Assembly (NCBI GenBank): GCA_016204975.1
Contig: JACQJP010000020.1
Coordinates: 1 to 52,816, forward strand
DNA from: Elusimicrobiota bacterium
GTDB taxonomy: Bacteria; Elusimicrobiota; Elusimicrobia; JACQJP01
DNA length: 52,816 nucleotides
Reading direction: 5' to 3'
In this document: positions 24,064-31,482 of the stretch, in pieces
Numbering within the stretch: position 1 is the first letter of the stretch
Layout: each line of letters begins with the position of its first letter
Position numbers and translations under genes: made by a program
Notes under the pieces: model-generated
What the model was told of the DNA's origin: nothing
The model's database searches: none
Seen by the model: the letters and a program-made list of their open reading frames with translations, nothing else

Positions 24064-24896
24064 TGCCTGTCCATCGCGTGCGATTAGACAATATCCTTTT
24101 TGACAATCGCAGGCCTTTGGTTTGCATCGCGGGGACTTGCTCCCTGGAATCGGAAGAGTTGACCTACCGCACAGCGCACACCTTGAAGCTGCGTCTGGGC
24201 CGCTTGCGCATCCCTTTCGTCTTTAAGTGCTCCTATGACAAAGCCAACCGCACTTCTATCCGCTCTTACCGAGGTCCCGGCTGGCAGCGGGGTCTGGAAA
24301 TTTTGGCCCGCATCAAAAACCGCCTTCGGGTGCCCTTGCTCACGGATGTCCATGAAACTTCTCAGGTCCCCTTCGCCGCAGAGGTAGCGGATATCCTGCA
24401 GATTCCGGCCTTCCTATCCAGACAAACGGATCTGGTGCTGGCCTGCGCCAGAACCGGAAAAATCGTCAATGTGAAAAAAGGGCAGTTCCTCTCCCCTTGG
24501 GAGGTCCGTCAGGTGGTAAAAAAAATCGAATCCACTGGAAACGGCAAGATTCTCCTGACGGAGCGCGGGACCTGCTTCGGATACCAGAATCTGGTGGTGG
24601 ACATGCGTTCCCTGGAGATCCTCAAGGGCCTGGGGTATCCCGTGCTCTACGATGCGACCCACTCCCTGCAGCTGCCCGGTGGCCTGGGACATGCCAGTTC
24701 CGGTCAAAGGGAATTTGTGTTCCCCTTGGCCCGTGCGGCGGTGGCCACAGGAGTGGCGGGCCTCTATCTGGAAACCCACCCCCAGCCTGATCGGGCGCTT
24801 TCGGATGGTCCCAACTCTCTGAAACTGGCCCAGGTTCCGGGGATTTTATCGGCCCTAAAAAGCATAGATGCCCAGGTCAAGAGTTTATTACAATAA
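24063..24896 (+). CDS. kdsA: KdsA, 3-deoxy-8-phosphooctulonate (Kdo-8-P) synthase, metal-dependent type
   Basis: KdsA condenses arabinose-5-phosphate and phosphoenolpyruvate into Kdo-8-phosphate. The 277 residues show KCSYDKANRTSIRSYRGPG, TDVHETSQ, QIPAFLSRQTDL, VNVKKGQFLSPW, and DATHSLQLPGG. Near the N-terminus IAGTCSLES has a Cys (residue 26) at the position of the metal-ligand Cys of the class II (Aquifex-type) enzymes, where metal-free enzymes have Asn; the His, Glu and Asp ligands are also in place. The ATG overlaps the pyrG stop (TAATG), and its Shine-Dalgarno is provided by the pyrG-tail repeat. Confidence 0.95.
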   Translation: MPVHRVRLDNILFDNRRPLVCIAGTCSLESEELTYRTAHTLKLRLGRLRIPFVFKCSYDKANRTSIRSYRGPGWQRGLEILARIKNRLRVPLLTDVHETSQVPFAAEVADILQIPAFLSRQTDLVLACARTGKIVNVKKGQFLSPWEVRQVVKKIESTGNGKILLTERGTCFGYQNLVVDMRSLEILKGLGYPVLYDATHSLQLPGGLGHASSGQREFVFPLARAAVATGVAGLYLETHPQPDRALSDGPNSLKLAQVPGILSALKSIDAQVKSLLQ

Positions 24897-24902
24897 GGCC
24901 TG

Positions 24903-25063
24903 GGCTTTTGCAAAATGGAATTGGGGGCCTGTCTGGGGTTTGCCCTTAGCCCCCGGACCCCGGGAAACCAGTCCCGTCGGTTTCCCCCAGAGGGTCCCCC
25001 TTCCGTTACGGGGTCTGCAGGGCAAATCCCCAGCCACCCCCTTCTCTATGTTTGCAAAAGTCC
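24903..25063. mobile_element. Inverted-repeat (MITE-like) hairpin element, copy 2
   Basis: This 161-bp copy fills the kdsA-to-zinc-ribbon gap, beginning 6 bp after the kdsA stop. The ends pair through CTTTTGCAAA (24905-24914) and its complement (25051-25060). Inner arms CTGGGG-TTTGCCCT (24933-24946) and AGGGCAAAT-CCCCAG (25019-25033) pair, as do GGGAAACC (24962-24969) and GGTTTCCC (24979-24986). It lacks two blocks present in copy 1 but shares the ~100-bp core with only a few differences, several of them compensatory. Sitting inside a tight operon, it must be transcribed and could act as an RNA hairpin. Confidence 0.8.
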
Positions 25064-25080
25064 TGTAAGGAGATTGAACC

Positions 25081-25353
25081 ATGCTGTGTCCAGCCTGTGG
25101 AGGAGAAAATAAGGAGACCGCTAAAAGCTGTAAAAAATGCTCTTTTGATCTGGCCGCTCCCCCTCCCTGGATGCCCAGCTGGAGGTGGCATCTGAAAACC
25201 TTAGGCATTCTCTATGTGTGTTTGACGATGCTATTTTTCGGCCTGAAATACCTTCTCCGCCGGCTTCCTCCCCCCTACCACATTCGGGAGATTCCCCAGG
25301 AAATGACCCCATGGCTCCACCCGGAAAAAAAGCCCGCTCCGCCCCAAAGATAG
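25081..25353 (+). CDS. Small zinc-ribbon, single-span membrane protein
   Basis: 90 residues. The N-terminus is a zinc ribbon: MLCPACGGENKETAKSCKKCSFDL, with two CxxC pairs. One membrane helix follows at about 40-57 (LGILYVCLTMLFFGLKYLL), and the tail is Pro-rich. AGGAG lies about 9 nt before the ATG. The function is unknown. Its place between kdsA and kdsD, and the 43-nt overlap with kdsD, suggest an envelope or LPS-related role, for instance a membrane adaptor. Confidence 0.75.
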   Translation: MLCPACGGENKETAKSCKKCSFDLAAPPPWMPSWRWHLKTLGILYVCLTMLFFGLKYLLRRLPPPYHIREIPQEMTPWLHPEKKPAPPQR

Positions 25354-26324
25354 GAAAAAAGAGCGGCGTCTCCGCATGGGCGACGGAGGTGTTGCGGGCG
25401 GAGGCGGAGGTTCTGCTGCGCCTACAGCGATCCCTTCCCCGGGGCTTTGCCGGGGTCGTGGAACAGCTCCGTCGCTGCCGGGGCCGAGTGGCAGTGATAG
25501 GAATCGGAAAATCCGGTTTGATCGCCAGAAAGATCGCGGCCACCTTCTCCGCCACGGGCACTCCCGCCTTCTTCCTGCATCCCAGCGAAACCATTCATGG
25601 GGACCTGGGCATGTTGTCCTCTCAGGACCTTCCCCTGATTCTTTCCTATTCCGGTGAAACAGAGGAGATCCATCGGCTTCTGCCGCATCTACGCCGAAAG
25701 GTGCGCATCCTGTTGGCGATGACCGGCAACTCTCGCTCCCGCCTGGCTCGGGAGGCGAGCCTGGCCCTGATCCTGCCCCGCTTGCGAGAGGCCTGCCCCT
25801 ACAATCTGACTCCCACCACCTCCACCACCGCCATGCTGGCCTTGGGGGATGCCCTGGCCATCGTGCTCATGAGAAAGCGGGGAGTGCGGACCCAGGAGCT
25901 GGCGCGCCTGCATCCCGGGGGGGTGCTGGGCAAGAGACTTCTCTTGCGCGTCTCGGAGATCATGCATCGCGGCGAGGAAAACCCCATCGTCTCGGAGGGC
26001 AGTCTCGTCCGGCAGGCGCTTTTTGCGATGACTCAATCGCGCTTGGGCGCCACCAATATCGTCAATTCCAGGGGGATTCTGGTGGGTTTCTTTACCGATG
26101 GGGACTTGCGCCGCAAACTGCAAAAAGATCCTCAACTGCTCCATCGCAGGATCTCCCGGGTCATGACCATCCATCCCATCACCCTGCGCCCCGAGCAGTT
26201 GGCCAGCGAGGCGGCGGAGATCATCCAGAAATACCGGGTGGACAACATCCCGGTAGTGGACTCGCGCGGACGCCCGATCGGAATTTTGGACGAACGGGAC
26301 CTGATCTCCGAGGGGCTGGTGTAG
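25311..26324 (+). CDS. kdsD: KdsD/KpsF-type D-arabinose-5-phosphate isomerase
   Basis: This enzyme converts ribulose-5-phosphate to arabinose-5-phosphate, the KdsA substrate. The 337 residues contain a sugar isomerase (SIS) domain (VAVIGIGKSGLIARKIAATFSATGTPAFFLHPSETIHGDLGM, then LSYSGETEE and TPTTSTTAMLALGDALA), followed by HPGGVLGKRL and two CBS domains (SEIMHRGEENPIV; ISRVMTIHPITL). The start ATG 25311 has AGGAAA about 9 nt upstream; the longer frame lies inside the zinc-ribbon gene. The pair kdsA-kdsD completes Kdo supply within the operon. Confidence 0.93.
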   Translation: MAPPGKKARSAPKIGKKSGVSAWATEVLRAEAEVLLRLQRSLPRGFAGVVEQLRRCRGRVAVIGIGKSGLIARKIAATFSATGTPAFFLHPSETIHGDLGMLSSQDLPLILSYSGETEEIHRLLPHLRRKVRILLAMTGNSRSRLAREASLALILPRLREACPYNLTPTTSTTAMLALGDALAIVLMRKRGVRTQELARLHPGGVLGKRLLLRVSEIMHRGEENPIVSEGSLVRQALFAMTQSRLGATNIVNSRGILVGFFTDGDLRRKLQKDPQLLHRRISRVMTIHPITLRPEQLASEAAEIIQKYRVDNIPVVDSRGRPIGILDERDLISEGLV

Positions 26325-26327
26325 GCG

Positions 26328-26861
26328 GTGCGACGCCCCCTGGCAGGGATCTTTTCGGCATGCCTTTGGGGTTTGGGCTGCCATCGGGAGTTACCTGCCC
26401 CCTCTTCCTCCCCACCCCAGGAGATCCTCTCCCTGTCTTTGCAAAACAAGATGAGGGGGCAGCTTCAGTGGGACCTGCGAGCCGCCAGGTCCGAGCTGCA
26501 GCTCCAAGCCCGGCGCGCGGAGTTTCAGGGCCCTCAGGTGCGATTCTTCGAGGCCGGCAAAAAGCTTTCAGAGATTGAGTCGCAGGAAGGTTCCATGGAC
26601 TGGGAGACTCGAGATCTTCTTTTTCGCAAAAGGGTTCGCCTGCGTTCCTACACCAAAAATCTCCTATTGGAAACGGAGGAGCTTCGTTACCTGTCCCGGA
26701 CCGATCGTCTCTACTCGGAGAAACCGGTCCGGATCCTTCACAACCGCCTCCTGACACGCGGGGAGGCCCTGGAGGCCTCCGTGGACTTAAGCGAAATCCT
26801 CATCCGGGAAAACAAAAGCGAGATGTCGTCAGACTCCGGGCCCTCTGAACCATGGAACTGA
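26328..26861 (+). CDS. lptC: LptC-like LPS export protein (probable lipoprotein)
   Basis: 177 residues. LptC links the LptBFG ABC transporter to the periplasmic bridge. A short hydrophobic N-terminus ending FSACLWGLGC looks like a lipobox, so the protein may be lipid-anchored instead of having the usual helix. The beta-jellyroll segments follow: LQWDLRAARSELQLQ, EFQGPQVRFFEAGK, DWETRDLLFRKRVRLRS, LLLETEELRYLSRTDRLYSEKPVRI. This LptC/LptA-type periodic pattern is clear although overall similarity is low. GTG start, 3 nt after kdsD; overlaps lptB by 10 nt. An lptA gene, usually placed between, is absent. Confidence 0.72.
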   Translation: MRRPLAGIFSACLWGLGCHRELPAPSSSPPQEILSLSLQNKMRGQLQWDLRAARSELQLQARRAEFQGPQVRFFEAGKKLSEIESQEGSMDWETRDLLFRKRVRLRSYTKNLLLETEELRYLSRTDRLYSEKPVRILHNRLLTRGEALEASVDLSEILIRENKSEMSSDSGPSEPWN

Positions 26862-27571
26862 CCTCGGTCAATCTCCGCAAGCGCTATGGTCGCCGTGAGG
26901 TGGTGCGCAGTATTTCCCTGACGGTCCGCAGCGGCGAGATCGTGGGGCTTCTCGGTCCCAACGGGGCCGGCAAGACCACCACCTTCTACAGCCTGGTGGG
27001 ATTCATCCGGCCGGATGGGGGGGAGATACTGCTCGATCGGCAGCCGATCACGAAGCTGCCGATGTATCTGAGATCCCGAAATGGAATCGGCTATCTGGCC
27101 CAGGAACCTTCCATCTTCCGAGGCCTCACGGTCGAGGAAAACCTTCTGGCGGTCTTGGAGAGAAGTTCGGGTTCCGCCTCTGAAAACCGCAGAAAGGCGG
27201 AGCGGATGTTACAAGAGTTTGGACTGCACGCCCTCAGGGCTCAAAAGGCTACCCACCTCTCCGGAGGCGAGAAAAGACGCCTGGAGGTGGCCCGGGCCTT
27301 GCTGACGGACCCCGGTTTGATTCTATTGGATGAGCCCTTCATAGGCATCGATCCGATCACCGTTTCAGATCTCAAGAGGATGATCCGGGGGCTGAAGGAA
27401 AGAAACCTCGGCATTCTCATCACGGATCACAATGTCCGAGATACCTTAAGCACCATTGATCGAGGCTACCTCCTGCTGGAGGGAAGCATCGTCCTGGAGG
27501 GAACCTCCGAAGAGCTCCAGAAGGATCCCAGGGCCCGCCGCTTTTATCTCGGAGAGGACTTCCGGATGTAG
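26852..27571 (+). CDS. lptB: LptB, LPS export ABC transporter ATPase
   Basis: LptB powers extraction of LPS from the inner membrane. The 239 residues have Walker A GPNGAGKTTT, the Q-loop region, the signature LSGGEKRRLEVARAL, Walker B LILLDEPFIGIDP, and the H-loop ITDHNVRDTL. The DEPFxGIDPI/V and HNVRDTL wording is specific for LptB rather than for branched-chain amino acid ATPases. It ends the long forward run; the repeat and the convergent TPR gene follow immediately. Confidence 0.95.
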   Translation: MELTSVNLRKRYGRREVVRSISLTVRSGEIVGLLGPNGAGKTTTFYSLVGFIRPDGGEILLDRQPITKLPMYLRSRNGIGYLAQEPSIFRGLTVEENLLAVLERSSGSASENRRKAERMLQEFGLHALRAQKATHLSGGEKRRLEVARALLTDPGLILLDEPFIGIDPITVSDLKRMIRGLKERNLGILITDHNVRDTLSTIDRGYLLLEGSIVLEGTSEELQKDPRARRFYLGEDFRM

Positions 27572-27575
27572 TGTA

Positions 27576-27636
27576 CTAGCACCCTCCGCAGAGCTTCGGG
27601 TACCAGCCGGACTCGCAGAGCTCGCCATCGTGCTAG
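27576..27636 (-). repeat. Gene-end repeat between lptB and the TPR gene (copy B)
   Basis: The unit is on the minus strand, bounded by CTAGCAC and GTGCTAG (inverted). Read on the minus strand it begins CTAGCACG, where TAG is the stop codon of the TPR gene, and ends with GGTACCCGAAGCTCTG-CGGAGGGTGCTA. It lies between two convergent genes and may serve as a folded transcript end for one or both. It shares its core with the pyrG tail repeat and with 44643-44705. Confidence 0.75.
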
Positions 27637-28619
27637 GCATAGGGCTCCCACAGGCTTTGCGCCAGGGACCGCAGGCAAAGTCTCTTTCCCCTGATCTCCT
27701 TTGCCTTTCGGAAGACTTTTAGGGTCCACCGGAACAGAGGCAGCGCCTTTTCAGGTCGCCCCTGTCCCAAAAAAACCATCCCCTCCCCCCACCGCACATA
27801 GGCCAGATCCAAGCGATCCCCGATGCCTCGATAAAGCCGCCTTGAGCGAAGGTAGTGCCGCAGGGCGTCGGAGAAGCGTCCTTGGAGGCGCAGGGCGTTT
27901 CCTAGGCCGCAGTGCGCATAGGCTGTGCCGAAGCGGTCCCCCAGAGACTGAAAAACGGCAAGGGCCTTAAGGTAGAAGACCTCCGAATTCCGGAAGCGTC
28001 CTTGCATCCGCACCGCCCCTCCCAGTCCGCAGAGGGAAAAGCCTGCCGCTCCCGCGTCCCGGGCTTTGCGCGCCCAGGCGAGAGAATGCCGAAAGGCGCG
28101 CTCCGCCCTGCGGTGGCTTCCCTGGGCGCGGAGAAGCCCGCCTAGGGCCCACTGAGCATAGGAGGTCCACACAACGTCTTTGCGGCGCAGACCCTCCCGA
28201 AGAGAGCTCCGGAGAGTCTTGCGGGCTGCTGGCAGCCGCCCCTGGGCTCGCAGCAGAAGCCCCCGGCGCAGCCTCCAGTCCATCCGTTGGGGAGGCGAAG
28301 CGAGAGAGCGGGCCTTTTGAAGAAAAATTCCGGATGCGCTCAGATTCCCCAGGGTGCGGGAAAGATCGCAAAGCTCCAGAAGGAGCGCGAAGCGTCCCCG
28401 GCGGTCCGATGCGGGGAAACGCCCAAGGGCTTTTTCATAGACCTGCCGCGCCTGCGTCAGCTCTCCTGACAGCTTAAGACAATCTCCCCGGAGTTTCCAA
28501 TACAGAAACTCCCAACCCCGCACCTGCCGGAGAACCTCCGGGGTCGGACGAAGCAGCCTTTGGGCCTGCCGGACCCGGTCGCGAGCCAATAGCCTCTCTG
28601 CGCGACATAAAATATCCAT
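27633..28619 (-). CDS. Tetratricopeptide-repeat protein
   Basis: 328 residues made mostly of 34-40-residue TPR helical pairs. The spacing is clear in the C-terminal half: GGLLRAQGSHRRAERAFRHSL, LGGAVRMQGRFRNSEVFYLKAL, LGNALRLQGRFSDALRHYLRS, EGMVFLGQGRPEKALPLFR. There is no signal peptide, membrane helix or enzymatic motif, so it is probably cytosolic and a protein-binding scaffold. The start ATG 28619 is 19 nt downstream of the kinase-like gene on the same strand, so the two are likely co-transcribed; the open frame further upstream overlaps that gene. The TAG stop lies within the repeat unit. Its partner is unknown, but the neighbour is the obvious candidate. Confidence 0.85.
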   Translation of the reverse strand: MDILCRAERLLARDRVRQAQRLLRPTPEVLRQVRGWEFLYWKLRGDCLKLSGELTQARQVYEKALGRFPASDRRGRFALLLELCDLSRTLGNLSASGIFLQKARSLASPPQRMDWRLRRGLLLRAQGRLPAARKTLRSSLREGLRRKDVVWTSYAQWALGGLLRAQGSHRRAERAFRHSLAWARKARDAGAAGFSLCGLGGAVRMQGRFRNSEVFYLKALAVFQSLGDRFGTAYAHCGLGNALRLQGRFSDALRHYLRSRRLYRGIGDRLDLAYVRWGEGMVFLGQGRPEKALPLFRWTLKVFRKAKEIRGKRLCLRSLAQSLWEPYA

Positions 28620-28638
28620 GGATGCCCCACCCGACCTT

Positions 28639-31320
28639 CTAAAGTCCCAATTCCCCTCGAACAATTTGATCCCGTTTTTTCGGATCCGGGATGTCTTCTT
28701 CCAGGCGCCGCATGACCTCGGGATAGATCGAAGCGGGATACCTTCGCCAGGACAATCCACCCCAAACTGCCGGCCTGAGCAGTCTGAGGGCTTCCCTACG
28801 GCGTTGTCCTAGATTGAGCGGCTCTTTAAAAAAAGCCCCGAAGTCCGCCACGAGCACCGCTTGCGGTCGTTTTCCCCGAACCAATAGCCGAACGTTTTCA
28901 TCGTGCATGTCGTTGGCGTCGGGGGAGACCCCGGAGTATCCCAGTTCATGCAGGCGGATGGAGGCCACCGCAAGATCGGCCAGAATCGATGCGTAGAGTT
29001 TTTTCATAGCTATCCCGTAGCGGCGGGAAATTTCCCGCAGAGTTTCTCTTGCGTTTTGAAGCCTCTTTCCATCTTCATAACGGAACAGGACAATTCCCAA
29101 ACGCCGGCCTTCCGTAAACTGACGCTGCCTTCCGTAGAGAGGCAGTTTTCCCGTCCATTGCCCGAAGAAAATGGGCCGGAGCACTCCGGCGTCTTCGGGA
29201 TGCTTATTCCAAAGCTGCCCGGCAATCTCAAAGTGCTGTGGAGTAATGACCTGGCGATTCTCCTGCTCGCCGGGCATCTTCAACTCGACCCGGTAGCTGC
29301 CGTCCCGGCTTTCCAGGATGAACCGCCGAAATCCTTCGCTGACCGGGAAGATGCGCAATTCCTCCAAATTAAAAACAATCCCATTCTCCTGAGACCAAGC
29401 GATAGGGGGCCGTGGACTTTGATTGGCCAGGGTATATGGGTATATCCATCGCAAGAAACTCAACAGAATCAGAAACCTGGCCAGAAGGGCCGGGCGGTGC
29501 AGGATGCTCCAGAGCGTAGGCATCTGAGCCTTTAGCTTTTCTTTTTCCTGCTCCTCCCATTGAATAGAATCGGGGAGTGGGGTGAGAGTGGAGTTTTTTG
29601 GTTCCGGAGGATCCCAAAAAGAATTTCTCAGCTTCTCCCAGATGAGGCGGCGGAAGAGGGGAAAACGCAGGGAGAGCTCCCGGACCCCCTCCGCGACCTC
29701 GCTTCGATCCGGCGCCGAGGCCCGCCTCAGTTTCCCATAAAAATGATGGGCCAGCTCGCTCTGAGCCTGGAGATCCCCCTTCTGCGCGGAAAGCAAGAGG
29801 CCCTTCCGGGCCCCCAGTTGGTAGGCAAGCCAAGCAGGGCGGATGGCTCTTTCTAAACCGTCTGGGAGTCTGCTCCGACCAGAGGCAAAAATCGCTATGA
29901 TGTTGACGCTGGTATGTAAAATGACGAACCACACAAATAGTAAGTAGGGAGGGTCATGTATTGCAAAGGCTGCCAGCAGATTGAAGGCGGAAACAAATCC
30001 TGGGGCGGCCGATTCCCTGAGCGTTCGGGGTTTATGGAGCAGTAGAAAGGTCAAACGAAAAAGAAAGTGGAGCATCCCAGAGGAAAGGAGCGGCGAACCC
30101 AAAGATAGAGGCAACAGGCCAAAGAGCGCCTCCTCTACGACAGCTCCGAAAACCACGTAGGCCGTTGCAGTAGCTGCGGGGTTGACGGATGGAAACAGGC
30201 GGAGAAAGGCCTTCAGAAAAAATGGGATCACCGCGCCGCGGACAGGCGGAGAGAGAGATAGAGGCGTTGCAGTCTCTTGGGGGGGTCGGGGGCTTGGGAA
30301 GAGAAAACCACGGATCGGAAAGGGTTCCGGAGATAAACGACTCTCTAGGTAAGAGTCTTCCGTCCACGCCTCCAACAGGGCGTCCATGCGGCGGCGATCT
30401 CCCAGGGTTTGTTTGGAAAAATAACGGAGCATAAAAAGTTCCCTGGTTCGGGGGCGGTAGCGGAAAATCAAGCGGTGGTCGCGCCCGGAGCGACCCATTT
30501 TGATTTCGCCTAAGCCGGCGAGCCTGCCGTGTAGAAAGCGGAGATTGCCGTACTTTCCTTGTGGGAGAGGCTCCTGGATGAGGAGCCGGCGAAGCTTTTC
30601 CAGTTCCGCCTCCAAGCGCAGCGCCTCCTCTCTGGACCATCCCTTGACGTCTAAGAGAAAGTTTTTGGTTACCCGAACCGCAGAAAAGAAAAATCCATTG
30701 GTCCCTGTGACGGCAAGAGGGTTGTTTTGGGAAACTCCCAGCCGGACCGCCTCCTGTTGCACGAAGGAAGGGGTCTGCCCCAGGGCCCATGCCAGCCTCT
30801 CCTGGGTTTTGGGGGAGAGATAAAGCTCTCCGTAAAAATCCAGGAGGTCTGCCTGGAACGGCCGGTCTTCGGGCGCAAAACCAGGAGCCGGTTGCACAGG
30901 TCCCTGGAGCAGTCGGGCCGCTTGGCCCTCTATCTCCAGGATGGCATCCTCCATGGCCATCCGCAATACCTCCCCCTTTTCCGCGGGAGCCAGCCCTCCA
31001 AACTCCTCCAGGCTAAATCCCAGGTGCTCCACCAAAGGGAGAAACTGAGAGCGTTCCGGGGAGTTTTCCGTATCCAGGCGCCTCAGGGCCTCCAGAAGCC
31101 GAGATTGCTGGGGAAAAGAAGAGGCGGCGGAAGAAAGCTGCCAGGCGGCCTCCCGGAGCAGAGGGGCCCATCGGGGGGAAAGCCATGGGGCTACCCGCCC
31201 CAATCGCCCCGGACTCCGCGCCGCCTGCTGGGCCCAGGCCTGGTAGAAATCCGGCTCCGGCGAAAGCCAGATCAGGCTTGCGCACAGACAGAGGGCCGAC
31301 CCCCGACGTAGAAGATGCAC
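28639..31320 (-). CDS. 893-residue multidomain membrane protein: RelE-like segment, CPBP-like membrane segment and kinase-like C-terminus
   Basis: No known single family covers this protein. A signal peptide or anchor (about 6-20, with AWAQQ near 30) starts it. Residues about 227-315 (SREEALRLEAELEKLRR, then LGEIKMGRSGRDHRLIFRYR) resemble the RelE/ParE toxin fold. About 360-480 are hydrophobic and keep parts of the CPBP protease pattern: VVEEALFG (Glu396, Glu397), an LLLH and ILHTSVN (His469). About 600-630 is another hydrophobic stretch. The C-terminal ~230 residues look like a kinase: VELK (Lys681), HELGY, D-MHDE-N (Asp804, Asn809, the APH-type D-x-H-x-x-N) and DFG (826-828). GTG start 31320 has AGAGGA 8 nt upstream. 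Domain calls other than the kinase motif are weak. A TPR gene follows 19 nt downstream. Confidence 0.7.
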   Translation of the reverse strand: MHLLRRGSALCLCASLIWLSPEPDFYQAWAQQAARSPGRLGRVAPWLSPRWAPLLREAAWQLSSAASSFPQQSRLLEALRRLDTENSPERSQFLPLVEHLGFSLEEFGGLAPAEKGEVLRMAMEDAILEIEGQAARLLQGPVQPAPGFAPEDRPFQADLLDFYGELYLSPKTQERLAWALGQTPSFVQQEAVRLGVSQNNPLAVTGTNGFFFSAVRVTKNFLLDVKGWSREEALRLEAELEKLRRLLIQEPLPQGKYGNLRFLHGRLAGLGEIKMGRSGRDHRLIFRYRPRTRELFMLRYFSKQTLGDRRRMDALLEAWTEDSYLESRLSPEPFPIRGFLFPSPRPPQETATPLSLSPPVRGAVIPFFLKAFLRLFPSVNPAATATAYVVFGAVVEEALFGLLPLSLGSPLLSSGMLHFLFRLTFLLLHKPRTLRESAAPGFVSAFNLLAAFAIHDPPYLLFVWFVILHTSVNIIAIFASGRSRLPDGLERAIRPAWLAYQLGARKGLLLSAQKGDLQAQSELAHHFYGKLRRASAPDRSEVAEGVRELSLRFPLFRRLIWEKLRNSFWDPPEPKNSTLTPLPDSIQWEEQEKEKLKAQMPTLWSILHRPALLARFLILLSFLRWIYPYTLANQSPRPPIAWSQENGIVFNLEELRIFPVSEGFRRFILESRDGSYRVELKMPGEQENRQVITPQHFEIAGQLWNKHPEDAGVLRPIFFGQWTGKLPLYGRQRQFTEGRRLGIVLFRYEDGKRLQNARETLREISRRYGIAMKKLYASILADLAVASIRLHELGYSGVSPDANDMHDENVRLLVRGKRPQAVLVADFGAFFKEPLNLGQRRREALRLLRPAVWGGLSWRRYPASIYPEVMRRLEEDIPDPKKRDQIVRGELGL

Positions 31321-31369
31321 CTGATTTTTCCTCTTAAAATAAGTTTAATAGCTCTTTTGCTCGAGGCAT

Positions 31370-31432
31370 GGGTCTTTGGACCCAGCGCCCCGGGGTCTTT
31401 GGACCTAGGTCCGAAAGGGACCAAAGGTCCCC
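31370..31432. repeat. Palindrome cluster in the divergent gap before hpf
   Basis: The 162-bp gap between the divergent 893-residue protein gene and hpf contains repeated TCTTTGGACC units at 31372 and 31396 and their near-complement GGGACCAAAGGTCCC (31417-31431). Small hairpins GGGTC-TTTG-GACCC and GGTC-TTTG-GACC, a 12-bp palindrome GGACCTAGGTCC (31401-31412), and one larger imperfect hairpin over 31392-31432 can be drawn. It may be an operator for divergent control or a small repeat element. A TTGACA (31455-31460) downstream lacks a properly spaced -10. Confidence 0.55.
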
Positions 31433-31482
31433 ACCCCTGGGTTGCATGGGTTTTTTGACAGTTTTAGGGTAAAATTAGTAGA

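Noticed and set aside
29300-30700. Toxin-antitoxin system, from the RelE-like segment
   Set aside because: The segment lies inside a large exported or membrane protein, no antitoxin gene is adjacent and the toxin catalytic residues cannot be identified.
31455-31475. sigma70 promoter for hpf from TTGACA and TAAAAT
   Set aside because: The spacing is 9 nt instead of 16-18, and no other -10 hexamer fits.
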